Assembly (NCBI RefSeq): GCF_036669915.1
Contig: NC_089320.1
Span: 7,410,440-7,474,439, forward strand
Direction of reading: 5' to 3'
From: Pocillopora verrucosa
Lineage: Eukaryota; Cnidaria; Anthozoa; Scleractinia; Pocilloporidae
DNA length: 64,000 bases
Shown: piece after piece, positions 48,110 through 59,700 of the stretch
How positions within the stretch are numbered: the stretch's first letter is position 1
Layout of the letters: each line of letters starts with the position of its first letter
The notes under the pieces: generated by a model
Seen by the model: the letters and a program-made list of their open reading frames with translations, nothing else
Told to the model about the DNA's origin: nothing
The model's database searches: none
Translations under genes and position numbers: made by a program

Positions 48110-49200
48110 CTGGATCTCACTTTGGAGAGCTCCTGTATATCTAGCACGATTTCCTTTCGGTGCATTCCTTTGCGACATGTTTATGGGACAAACATCAAAA
48201 ACAAGGTCCTCTTGACGCTAGAAACTGAATACGCTCCTGATAAGGGCAACTCTTTTGTGATTTACAATCCTCGAGTGCATACTTTAAGTTACAGAAGGGC
48301 ACGAGCCGCTTATCGATGCGGCGGCAGGCTCTTCGTAGGAGGTGTTGACATTAATGTACATGTTCGGTTCTGGATTGGGACCAAGGTCACCATCCAAATT
48401 AGCGACGAAACTCTTGGGCGCGGTCGTCTGTGCTCCCTTGCCATACCGGGTGTCCGTAACCATTTTCGAGCTCTCCAAAATCTTTCCGAAGACTGGCTAT
48501 CCTGGTTTCTCGGTCAACAAACGTGGCAACGTCGTCAAACTTTACAGGCCTCCTTTGAAGCTCCATGATATCGTCGACCACACGACGCCATCTTTCCCTC
48601 ATGTTGTAAGGTAGCTTGAATATCAGCTTCTGAATATTGTCCGGTTGATCAAACTTGGACGAGTATTGACTGCCCTCCATTGTATTCTTACCGCTCGCGA
48701 GGAAGACGGAAAATCGGCCAAGGGCTACGCCATCCTTTACTTTGATGGCCGGCCAATTTAAGGCTTTATTAGACTTGTACGCGGACACGAATTGTTACTC
48801 ATCTCCGAACTCCTTTTTCAACAACCGACAAGCCTCCAGTTGCCCTAGATCGGGTGGCAAATGATGACGTGAACGCACAAATCCCTTGACGTCCCCACAA
48901 GTATATTGTTCTCAATAATAGAGCCCTTCGGTACTGCTCAATGTCTTAGACTCGATCAAAAACTCAAAGGCCCGGAAAAAATGTGCGATACTCCACAGCA
49001 CCCCGTCGAACGTGGAAACACGAGGCTGAGGAAGTCTGCTCTTGCTTTGGTTAGCAGCTAGCATTTCGATAATCCTGGTCTGTTGCAGCTGCAGTGCGCT
49101 CTGCTGTTCTTGCAATTTAACCTTGTCGATGAAGTTACTTCCACTCGCGTTGGGAATTACATCAGAAATAATTGGCTACACCCCATAAAAAGAACTAATA
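48110..49200 (-). mobile_element. Degenerate BEL/Pao retrotransposon gag region
   Basis: Minus-strand translation gives pieces typical of the BEL/Pao gag-like N-terminal domain (DUF1759 type). In order: LPQPRVSTFDG and FFRAFEFLIESKTLSS (49115-48912), then NIQKLIFKLPYNMRERWRRV and FDDVATFVDRETRIA (48788-48399). Stops and frame breaks separate the pieces, and no protease, RT or LTRs are visible. It is a dead fragment inserted between genes A and B, directly beside the relic exon. Confidence 0.75.
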
Positions 49201-49204
49201 CCTG

Positions 49205-49985
49205 GGGGTTGAGGCCATTCGGGCGCTTTCGGATTCAATATTGTGCACTTCACGGTGGGCAGTGGTTTAGATTCTTCTTTCTCGCTTAACTCATGCTCCA
49301 ATTAAATAGGCTTCACACTTAAAGAAGGTCACGGCGAGTCCGCCAATTCTCCTCTGACATTTGACTATCAGGTGAACAGGAGTGATTCTAACAACCAGGG
49401 CCAGAAAGATAGCTTTTTCTTTTTTCCATATTTCAGGATGCGATTGAGGTAGAGGCAGTCAAATTGTCAAAACCGTTTCTTCATGTGATGAGGCAGAAGC
49501 TGTCGGGCAGTTAGACCCATTACCTAACTACCTAGAACCAGTAAACCATCAGCAGTTGTGATTGAATAAATGTCAAAAGCATGCAAACATTTTTCGAATC
49601 AGAGCAGGGGGTTTTCTAAACCACTAAGTGTAATTATTCTGAGTGACCTAGATAAAATTTTCTCCAAATGATCAAATAAATGGTTTGCTCAAATATAGAC
49701 ATAGGTTCTCTTCCCAGATAACAAGCAGGCCACTGACAGGTTGCCAATATTGCCAATGTACCCAGGAATAACAGGAAAGAACAAAACTTGACTGTACTTT
49801 ATGTATACTTTTAAAAGTTTAAGTTCAATTATTTGTTAGTACTATTCAACAACAACATTTCTGCTGAGTATAATTTCATATTTCTTTGAATTTATAAATT
49901 TGAAGTACAATCCGCCATCCTTAGCCGTACTTAACAATCCCAAGCCATCCTTAGCTGAACTCAGGCATCATTATGCACCCTCAAC
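49205..49985. other. Unassigned intergenic stretch
   Basis: Apart from the possible relic exon at 49437, I see no coding or repeat structure that can be named. Confidence 0.35.
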
Positions 49986-49989
49986 TATG

Positions 49990-51420
49990 GTGAGAATGTA
50001 AATCCATCCTAAATAGGACCACAGTTAATGTAAGGAGAGCAAAAGTGGAGTACCTCAGAAGTAAAGTTGACAAAGTCAAAACTTTAAGCACCTACCGGTG
50101 ACTCACGAAAAACACAACAAATTTGTCAAAATGCTATAAAACAATCCAGGTCTTGAACATGATAACTGAAGCCTTACCATTTGCAAAATGGAAAAGGCTG
50201 ATGTGATGAATGGCTTCTTTTCTTCCATTGGCACAAATCTAACAGAACAGTTAATGGCACTACAAATCAAAACTGGTGCAGTGGAGAACTCAACATGCAC
50301 ACCAACTTGAAAACGAACAAAGCAAGTGCCCCAGATGAAATCCCTAAAGGTCAATTGAGGTGCTAGGAGAAACTATTGTATCCACATTGACAATATACAT
50401 CTCTGTTTACTTCAAGTTTCAAAGTAGACACCTTCCCCCTGGAAAAGAAAACAGGAGAACCACTGACAGTACACAAAAAAGATGACAAAATGGACAGAGG
50501 AAACTATTGCCCTCTCTTTATCCTCAGCTTACCAAGCAAGATTTGATTGTTGATCATGTGCTGAGCTTTAATTGCCTTGTTAGAGAAAATCAATGAGCAT
50601 ATCACAGGGGCTACCTCACTGAACTCCTCCTTGTTCATGACAAGTAAGAAACTTGAAAAGACACTTCAAGAAAGCTTTTGATTGTGTAAATCACGACATC
50701 CTGCCTAACAGGCTTCGACATCAATTCGGTATACACAGCCCCCCGTCAAACAGATTGACGAGTTACCTTACATTGAAACAACAGTACATGGTTTTAAATG
50801 GGCAAAGATTAAGCCTCTACTCAGTGTCTTCAGGCACCTCCCAAGGGAGTGTCCTCAGGGGCCCATGCTATTGACCCTATACACCAGCAATCTTGTTGAG
50901 CTGATTGTGTCCAATCTGGGTCTGTCTACATGTATGCAGATGACACTACCTTGTATTGTATCAGGAAGATCATAGACAACATGTCAGCTGCATTAAATCA
51001 ACCCCTAATAGAGTTGTATGCCTGCTGTGTGAGTAACAAGCTAATATCACACCCAAAGAAATTAGAATGCATGCTAAGTTACAGAGGATTGTTCACTGCC
51101 CCTTCCCACCCATGTACTCTGCCGGAAATAACTTAGAATGGGTAACACACATTCAACTCCTAGGTGTGGATATTGATGACAAGCAGGCTGGTCCATTCAA
51201 ATTAAGGGACTAAAGAAGAACTTTGCCAATAAACTAAGTCTTATAAAGAAGAGCAGAGTTTTACCTAAGCAAGATCTTTTAAACTTGTACTTCAAACTAA
51301 TAATTCCTGCAGTTGCATATGCCATATCTGTATGAGGAGGTACAAATCTGCAAGATGACCCAGACTCACTCGAAAGACTACACAGCACAGCAGTGTGGTC
51401 TTTCAAGGTTTTCTAAGGGC
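49990..51420 (+). mobile_element. Degenerate LINE reverse-transcriptase region
   Basis: Broken frames carry RT landmarks in the right order: FFSSIGTNLTEQ and KTNKASAPDEIP (~50210-50345), KAFDCVNHDIL (~50670), a GTSQGSVLRGP motif (~50835), the catalytic YADD in MYADDTTLYC (50930-50960), and NKLISHPKKLE downstream. Many stops and shifts mean it is inactive. It is L2/CR1/Jockey-like by motif wording; the exact clade is not determined. Confidence 0.75.
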
Positions 51421-51611
51421 CTACAGTCAGTAAAAGTCCTCCTTAGGGTTAAATGAGACACTCTAAGAACTTACTATAAGTAATATATATCCTGAAACTA
51501 ACTTATAAAATGGAAACTACCTTATAAAATGGAAAATGATTCATCACCCTGTATGAAAGCATATATTGTGAAATTTCAACCCTCTTACAATCTAACAAGC
51601 CTTAAGTGAGA

Positions 51612-51895
51612 AATTCACCTTTCAAGTAAGTAAATCATCTCAATTAAGTAAAGCACCTCAGATAAGTAAAGCACCTCAAGCAAAGTGAAGCACCTCAAGT
51701 TAGTAAAGCACCTCAAGTAAAGCACCTCAAGTAAGTGAAGCATCTCAAGTGAGTAAAGCATCTCAAGTGAGTAAAGCATCTCAAGTGAGTAAAGCATCTC
51801 AAGTAGGTAAAGCACCTCAAGTGAGTGAGGCACCTTTCGTGAAGAAAGTGCTTCAAGTAAAGAAAGCACAAGTGTGGTAAGCGCCCCAAGTAAGC
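51612..51895. repeat. 20-bp minisatellite
   Basis: About thirteen imperfect copies of GTAAAGCAYCTCAAGTGAGT. Central units at about 51725-51810 are the most regular. Because 20 is not a multiple of three, the long minus-strand frame through it (LEMLYS repeats) is fortuitous. Confidence 0.85.
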
Positions 51896-52109
51896 CTAAC
51901 CCCAAAATCTTCTCTGTGGTAAGATATAATTCTGCCATTTAATCATCTATATGGCATTCAGCTATGAAGTATATACCATATTTTATATTTGTACCTTTAG
52001 GAAGATATTAAAGTTTAAACTTTATTTTATAATTACCATCTATGCAACTATCTATATTCATTTATCTATTTATACACGACCTCACATGCTGAAAAGCTTA
52101 AATCCTTGT

Positions 52110-52180
52110 GTTTAAATAAAGGAAATTATTATTATTATTATTATCATTATTACTATTATTATTACTATTATTATCATTGC
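52110..52180. repeat. (TTA/TCA)n microsatellite
   Basis: A run of ATT/ATC triplets after GTTTAAATAAAGGAAATT. This looks like the simple-sequence tail of a LINE 3' end, perhaps that of the LINE remnant upstream. Confidence 0.7.
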
Positions 52181-53115
52181 TTAGGATTAACAAGTACCAG
52201 ACCACTATGTGAGTACTTTCCTAAACCTTATGAGTGCTTACACCAAGAAGTTACCTGTTCGAGTGACTCTTCACGTGTTTCTTTTGCTTGTAAAACAATA
52301 AAAACCGCTGCATAACAATTTTTTAATAAGAAAATCTTTATTTTGGTAACCTAGAAGTACATATCGTGCGAGAAGAAAAGCTCTTAACTCAGGAATTTAC
52401 CTTACCAATATTTCCAAATCCTATACAACCCTGATTTCCTCTGCCATCTTGCAGTCCATAATGCAATGCGATGATCCCAGAGTGCAATACGCTCGTTGTA
52501 TCCGCGAAAACAGCAAGTTTCGCGCCATTTCTTAGCGACTGCTTTCGGATAGTTCCGGAAGTTTATTTTTGTCGTCTTCTTTCGCTACAATTCACGAGCC
52601 TCGTTACGAGTATTAAGTAAAGTTATAGTTATTTTTAGATGTAGAGAAAACTTGCATTCGAGACTTTGTGGAGGAGCTATGGTGTGTGGCGTGTTTGTGT
52701 GGAAAAGTGTAATTTTCGTCCGACAGGCCACAGGAAGGTAAATGTCTCAGGTTTGAGAAGGTTAAGCGTCTCGGTATAGATAAGTTACAATACTTCGTTT
52801 GGATGCTTCAGAATCTTGCTGTGAATACAAATTTCAGTGCATCAAAGATACGATTCTCAGTTCGAATAACTTACAGTAGTACCATCGATAGATATCGGAC
52901 TTCATTTAGGTTTATTTGTAAGGCATCCCTCAAGTAATTTTATAACAGAGATCAACATAGATGATGAGGTAATTAAATTTGAACCATATGTGCTTTTCTT
53001 ATGCGAGTATTGCATTGAGGCAATACTTTGATCAATATTTTGATTTTTGACGTTTCTACGCACCGTCTTTCGATCACGTGGGGCAGTTTGGCCGCTGAAA
53101 ATCCCACATTTTAAA
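52181..53115. promoter_or_regulatory. Upstream region of gene B
   Basis: A gene-free stretch before the 261-bp duplication. Around 52480-52760 the sequence is richer in CpG (GCAATACGCTCGTTGTATCC, TCGCGCCATTTC), and it may contain the gene B promoter and untranslated exon. Evidence is indirect. Confidence 0.3.
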
Positions 53116-53640
53116 CTGATGTTAGAATCGGAAGCTGTTAATCGGAGGTTGTGTGTTATCATGATTCTTCATCATTTTCGTGTAAGGATGCACCAGTATC
53201 ACAGAGGTTCAACTCCCGCATATACCTCAATTTTTTTTATCAGGCTTTATTCTTACTTCTGCTGAAGTGGTGTTTATTACTGCGAAGATCACTCTCGTTT
53301 AACGTACAGCTAGTCTTGCGTGCAGGTTGACTTAGTTCATGTGATAAGTGAAAATGTTTATAGTTTCTTTGACGAGCTGATGTTAGAATCGGAAGCTGTT
53401 AATCGGAGGTTGTGTGTTATCATAATTCTTCATCATTTTCGTGTAAGGATGCACCAGTATCACAGAGGTTCAACTCTCGCATAGACCTCAATTTTTTTTT
53501 ATCAGGCTTTATTCTTACTTCTGCTGAAGTGGTGTTTATTACTGCGAAGATCACTCTCGTTTAACGTACAGCTAGTCTTGCGTGCAGGTTGACTTAGTTC
53601 ATGTGATAAGTGAAAATGTTTCATAGTTTCTTTGACGTGG
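53116..53640. repeat. 261-bp tandem duplication upstream of gene B
   Basis: CTGATGTTAGAATCGGAAGC begins at 53116 and again at 53377, and the two units match almost base for base to about 53635, with a few single-base changes and indels. Each unit holds a degenerate tRNA-like segment (GGATGCACCAGTATCACAGA then GGTTCAACTC). The second copy ends about 130 bp before the start codon of gene B. Confidence 0.9.
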
Positions 53641-53769
53641 TTTCCATATCATGTCTGTCGAGTTTGTTGTTTTGCATGAGATGCCTTTAAAATTAATAAC
53701 AGTTCATGAATTTATCTGTTGTAGAATTCTCAAAATATAATATTAGAGACAAGGACTAGGTGAACCATC

Positions 53770-56700
53770 ATGTCTTTTGGTAAGTGTTAATTGCTATTCT
53801 TTTTTTTTTCTTACAAGTATGTTATTCAACAGTTCAAGATGATATGTACAATATATAATGATCTGTTTACCTGGACAGGAGGTCTATATCGCGAAAAACT
53901 TTGCTGAGGTCTTGTTGAGAGCCATACTTAAGACAAAATCCCCACACTTTTTCTGAATACAGATCTAGACTGGCCTAGGCTGGTAAAAAATAGGTTTTTT
54001 CCCCCCGCAGTGAGTTGGGTCATACTGATGCAAGCCTTGTATTCATAATTAACTATTCTTTTACAACTTAACTAATCTACTGTGGCCAAAACACACTTGG
54101 TTAGCCAGAGACACACAGGTGTCAAATCAGAATCCTAGAGCAGTCAAGTAACTGGATTTTTCTGCCAAACTCCAGTGATTAAGCTATGAACTCTGCCTAC
54201 CCACAGTTGATAACATCTTGAAGAAAATGGCTTGTTTATTTGTTTCTTTTCACTGCTCACTAGGCAATTTTGTAGTTCTTTTTAAGAATCATTCTATAGA
54301 CCCACAATTATTTTTTCATGTGAATAGGAATCCTTTAATAACATACTCCTGTATCAAAGGGCCATCCTGCGTAGATATTTGTTATTACTGTTTTATCGAC
54401 TAAAGGTGTTGTAGAATATTGTGGTAACTATTCTGTGAAACTCATGTTTCATTTCTACTCTAGGGCATTCATCACTGGTCAGAAGGCCATCCAGTTCCCT
54501 AAAGGAAAAGTTAATGGTTCGGATAGAATCACATAGAGACTCTATGGATATCCTTAAAAAAGTGCTCAGAATCAATAAAACCCAAGGCAAGACAGTTCAA
54601 GAGGTTATTGCCTTTGCTGAAGAAAGAGATGGAGAACTGTTTCTTGATACTTGGAGGTTTATCTTTGTACGTCTCTCATTGAGGAAAGATTTTGAGAAAC
54701 TTGTGGATGCTGATCACTGGCCACTCACAAATCCTATTAAAACATTAGAAGGTCCTCTTCAAGACCAGCATACAAGGAAGGCTTATGATAACACCCATGA
54801 GAGAAGTCTGCAGGAGAATTCACCATACAGGAACAAGCCTGAAGAGCCTCTTTCAAACAAATTGAAGGAGACAAGGCTTAATAATCTAAAAGGTAATTGA
54901 TGTTTACATTCAAATTTGGACTTAACACATTCTAGAATAAGTAAGTATTCTTAATAAGTTTTTCATAAAGGACATTTCTCCTATAAAGGTAATTAGGGTC
55001 TCTTAGGTGACTAGTGTGGTTTGAATAAAGTAAATGAAGATCTTATCACCTGGCTCATTGCATCTGAAAATTGCAAATCTGCTACAATTTTGCTTTCTCC
55101 ATCGGGAGATAATTTTGTAATTTCTCTCCATAGTATCCATACATTATCTCTCAAACAGGTGATGAGAATATATACTCAAAATTTTCAGGCATGGTAGATC
55201 TTGCTGACTTAATCTAACACCAAGTTCCTGTAACTAATTTAAAAGGAAATGTGCAGCACCTAGAGGGGAGAACCAACAATCAGATGTTGGGAGTTGAAGG
55301 TTAAACTGCTCATTAGGCCACTCCTTATTAACACTTTTGTCAGAATGAGAGTGTAAAATTAGGATCATTTACCAAAGGCCAGGGACAAATGAGAGGTGGC
55401 TTTGTCAGTTGCAGGATTAAAATTAAACTTTAAACTTAGAGCAGTTTTATTGGTACCTTTTTTGTAATTGTCCCCTTGTTTTCTTGTAATAAGTGTCGAG
55501 ATTGGAGACCCAGAAGACAAGGTCTTCATCCAAGAATTGGCCAGATTGGAGTTTACCACCACCTTCAGAAGATAACCTGAGTCAGGAAACTTGGAAAGAA
55601 ACCACCATGGAAATGAGAGATGATGAAGCTGGAGAAAAAGATGTTTCTTCAGATGGGCAGAACTTACAGGAATTTTTGAATGGTGACTCTTCTTTGTCAT
55701 CACCTGCACCTTTACCAAGCCAGTTGGAGCAATTTGCTGCACCTGGCACAAGTGTTACAGAGAAAGAGGAAGGAAGGAGTTTAACATGGCAGATTGACTC
55801 AGATCATGGTTTGTCTTCAGATGACTCACAACCAGTTACAACCAGTTACTCATAACCAGTCACTTGCGTAGGACAGAGAATAAATCCTGACTTCCTAGGA
55901 GTAATCGAACCTCAGACCTTTTGATTCTGCATTTCAATTTTACCACTGAGCCACAGAGACTCTATGGAGAGCAAAGCCATCACAAAGTTCATATATGACA
56001 TGTGTCCTGCATACTGCTAGGATCAGGAATGTTGATAACGTACTGCTGATAGTATGCTGATCCTAGCAGTATGCAGGATGTGTGTCAAATAAACTTCATA
56101 ATGGCCTTGTTCTCTACAGTGTCTCTATGGCTTAGTGGTAGAGCATTAGAACATGGAATCCGAAGGTCAGAGGTTTGATTTCTCATGGGAACTCTAAACT
56201 TTTTAATTGTCCCACTCTCATGACAAAATAAAAAACATCTTTCTATATTTCTTTAACAAGCTTAAAATTTACCATCTTTCTTATTCTTTTCAGAAAATTG
56301 CTCCTTACAGCTTGAGGATCAGAATGGACAGAACTTGCAGGAAAACAGAAGAATGTCTAGGGCCCCTCTTTTATCATTGCCAGCACATGTTGTGCGTGAA
56401 ACCATGGCAAGCCATTGCCAGCAGGCATCAGCACCAGACAACCACAGTGGTTCAGCATCCCAGATTGACACCATTCCTAGTTTATATTTAGATGACTCAA
56501 GGACCTTAAGCACTGGAACAAGGCCAGTGACCCCTGAAGGAGCAAATAAGCCTGTGGGCAGTATTACAGTTCATCAATTACATCTTTGGGATTCCTCACT
56601 ACAAAATGAAAATCAAGATACTGGGTTCTTCTCAGAAGAAGGTAACTCCCACCCCCAGATGACATCATTATCCACTGCTCCAGTGGACACACCTACCTCA

Positions 56701-59700
56701 GGGCATGAAGGTGTCCAGTACCAAATCAGTGCATCCAGTCTAAGTATACTTGAAGGTGGAAAAACTAAACATCAGATTCAGTCAATGTCAAGCCTCTCCA
56801 ACGAGCAGCTTGATCACTTTGAAATAGTACTAGCCAGACCCAACACTCCTGAAGGAGCACAGCCTGATAGAAACTCCCCCTCACTAGTGACTGGACGTCA
56901 TATCAACAGGCCAAACCAGACTGACCCAGTGGAAGTGGATGTTGTCCTAGAAAATGGTCAAGGAATTGATGGAGCTGTAGAGCATTATGATGCCATAGAA
57001 AATAATGGTCTCCTGGAAGAAACGAAACAGGTAACAATGTGCTGTTGTGCAACAGTTATTGTGCAAGAATTAAATAATTATCTGAAAAGAAGGAAAAGCC
57101 AATCAAACCATGTGGCTTCTGTCTGGGTCTCAGAAATCTACAGTTTGAAAGATTTATATGTTGATTGTTTTGTCTAGGGGTCAAAATTCAAGTTAGCTGG
57201 TATGAGATGTAAAATGAAATGCTCAATTAAAAGTCAGCTGATTGTCTTCTACCTGAACTGGATTCATTTGTGTAGAGATAACATATTTTTACAAGTAGTT
57301 GTAGAATTTTAGGCTGTGTGGGCCTTAAAACTCCTATCATTAAACTGCTTTAATTGAACACAACAAAATCCTCAGGTTTGATTTAAGACTTGAAAGTGTC
57401 CTATTTACTCCAGAATTGTCTGGAACACTTGAGAATGAATCATATATTAAACCATAATTTGTTATATTTTAGGTGCTTGAATGTATTTCTTAAACTAAGA
57501 CTGTATCATCATGACTTTTTTTCAGAAATTAGAATCCTCAGAGAAAAGTGTCGTGTATTTAACAGAGGTAAGTTGTGTATGAATCAATAGAGGATTTTTA
57601 AATATTCAATAGAAATTTTAATTGAGTGAATGGTCCAACCTGTTTCAAAATTTTTTTCGATATTTGTACTGTTGCCAAAAGCCAAGAGAAAAAGATCTGC
57701 ATAACATGCCTCAACCTTAATCTGTGTAATTATTAAAGCTTTAAATAGTGGTGATGCCTTTTTCCCAAGTGTTTGGAAGAAGCTGCTCATGTCAAAGAGA
57801 AATAAAGGATTTCCTTATAGTGTTTGCACAATACCTTTTCTTTAGCTGTAGTTATTCCTAGCTTCATATTTACATAATACACAGTTTGCCACGAAATCTT
57901 TGTGTAGTGACACTTTCCCCTCTATTCTTTAATTTGTTTTATTTAATTTGTTATTGGTTGCCATATAAAGGTTTGAAAAATGTAGTGAAATGTTGATTGT
58001 TTAATAATTTTTACTTAAATGCAGGTATTTTTACTTAAATGCAGGATCAGAATGGACAGAACTTGCAGGAAAACAGAAGAATGTCTAGGGCCCCTCTTTT
58101 ATCATTGCCAGCACATGTTGTGCGTGAAACCATGGCAAGCCATTGCCAGCAGGCATCAGCACCAGACAACCACAGTGGTTCAGCATCCCAGATTGACACC
58201 ATTCCTAGTTTATATTTAGATGACTCAAGGACCTTAAGCACTGGAACAAGGCCAGTGACCCCTGAAGGAGCAAATAAGCCTGTGGGCAGTATTACAGTTC
58301 ATCAATTACATCTTTGGGATTCCTCACTACAAAATGAAAATCAAGATACTGGGTTCTTCTCAGAAGAAGGTAACTCCCACCCCCAGATGACATCATTATC
58401 CACTGCTCCAGTGGACACACCTACCTCAGGGCATGAAGGTGTCCAGTACCAAATCAGTGCATCCAGTCTAAGTATACTTGAAGGTGGAAAAACTAAACAT
58501 CAGATTCAGTCAATGTCAAGCCTCTCCAACGAGCAGCTTGATCACTTTGAAATAGTACTAGCCAGACCCAACACTCCTGAAGGAGCACAGCCTGATAGAA
58601 ACTCCCCCTCACTAGTGACTGGACGTCATATCAACAGGCCAAACCAGACTGACCCAGTGGAAGTGGATGTTGTCCTAGAAAATGGTCAAGGAATTGATGG
58701 AGCTGTAGAGCATTATGATGCCATAGAAAATAATGGTCTCCTGGAAGAAACGAAACAGGTAACAATGTGCTGTTGTGCAACAGTTATTGTGCAAGAATTA
58801 AATAATTATCTGAAAAGAAGGAAAAGCCAATCAAACCATGTGGCTTCTGTCTGGGTCTCAGAAATCTACAGTTTGCAAGATTTATATGTTGATTGTTTTG
58901 TCTAGGGGTCAAAATTCAAGTTAGCTGGTATGAGATGTAAAATGAAATGCTCAATTAAAAGTCAGCTGATTGTCTTCTACCTGAACTGGATTCATTTGTG
59001 TAGAGATAACATATTTTTACAAGTAGTTGTAGAATTTTAGTCTGTGTGGGCCTTAAAACTCCTATCATTAAACTGCTTTAATTGAACACAACAAAATCCT
59101 CAGGTTTGATTTAAGACTTGAAAGTGTCCTATTTACTCCAGAATTGTCTGGAACACTTGAGAATGAATCATATATTAAACCATAATTTGTTATATTTTAG
59201 GTGCTTGAATGTATTTCTTAAACTAAGACTGTATCATCATGACTTTTTTTCAGAAATTAGAATCCTCAGAGAAAAGTGTCGTGTATTTAACAGAGGTAAG
59301 TTGTGTATGAATCAATAGAGGATTTTTAAATATTCAATAGAAATTTTAATTGAGTGAATGGTCCAACCTGTTTCAAAATTTTTTTCGATATTTGTACTGT
59401 TGCCAAAAGCCAAGAGAAAAAGATCTGCATAACATGCCTCAACCTTAATCTGTGTAATTATTAAAGCTTTAAATAGTGGTGATGCCTTTTTCCCAAGTGT
59501 TTGGAAGAAGCTGCTCATGTCAAAGAGAAATAAAGGATTTCCTTATAGTGTTTGCACAATACCTTTTCTTTAGCTGTAGTTATTCCTAGCTTCATATTTA
59601 CATAATACACAGTTTGCCACGAAATCTTTGTGTAGTGACACTTTCCCCTCTATTCTTTAATTTGTTTTATTTAATTTGTTATTGGTTGCCATATAAAGGT

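Noticed and set aside
48104..48614. Plus-strand ORFs of 90-154 codons between genes A and B
   Set aside because: They are antisense to the BEL/Pao gag remnant, whose minus-strand motifs are recognisable.
51615..51938. A leucine-rich minus-strand protein
   Set aside because: The frame arises from a 20-bp minisatellite and has no splice or start context.
52106..52315. A poly-Tyr ORF
   Set aside because: It is a translation of an ATT/ATC microsatellite.
57390..57590. Small ORF repeated three times (57390, 59118, 60846) as a separate conserved gene
   Set aside because: It lies across intron sequence and the 42-nt exon of the duplicated unit in another frame. Its repetition follows from the 1,728-bp duplication.
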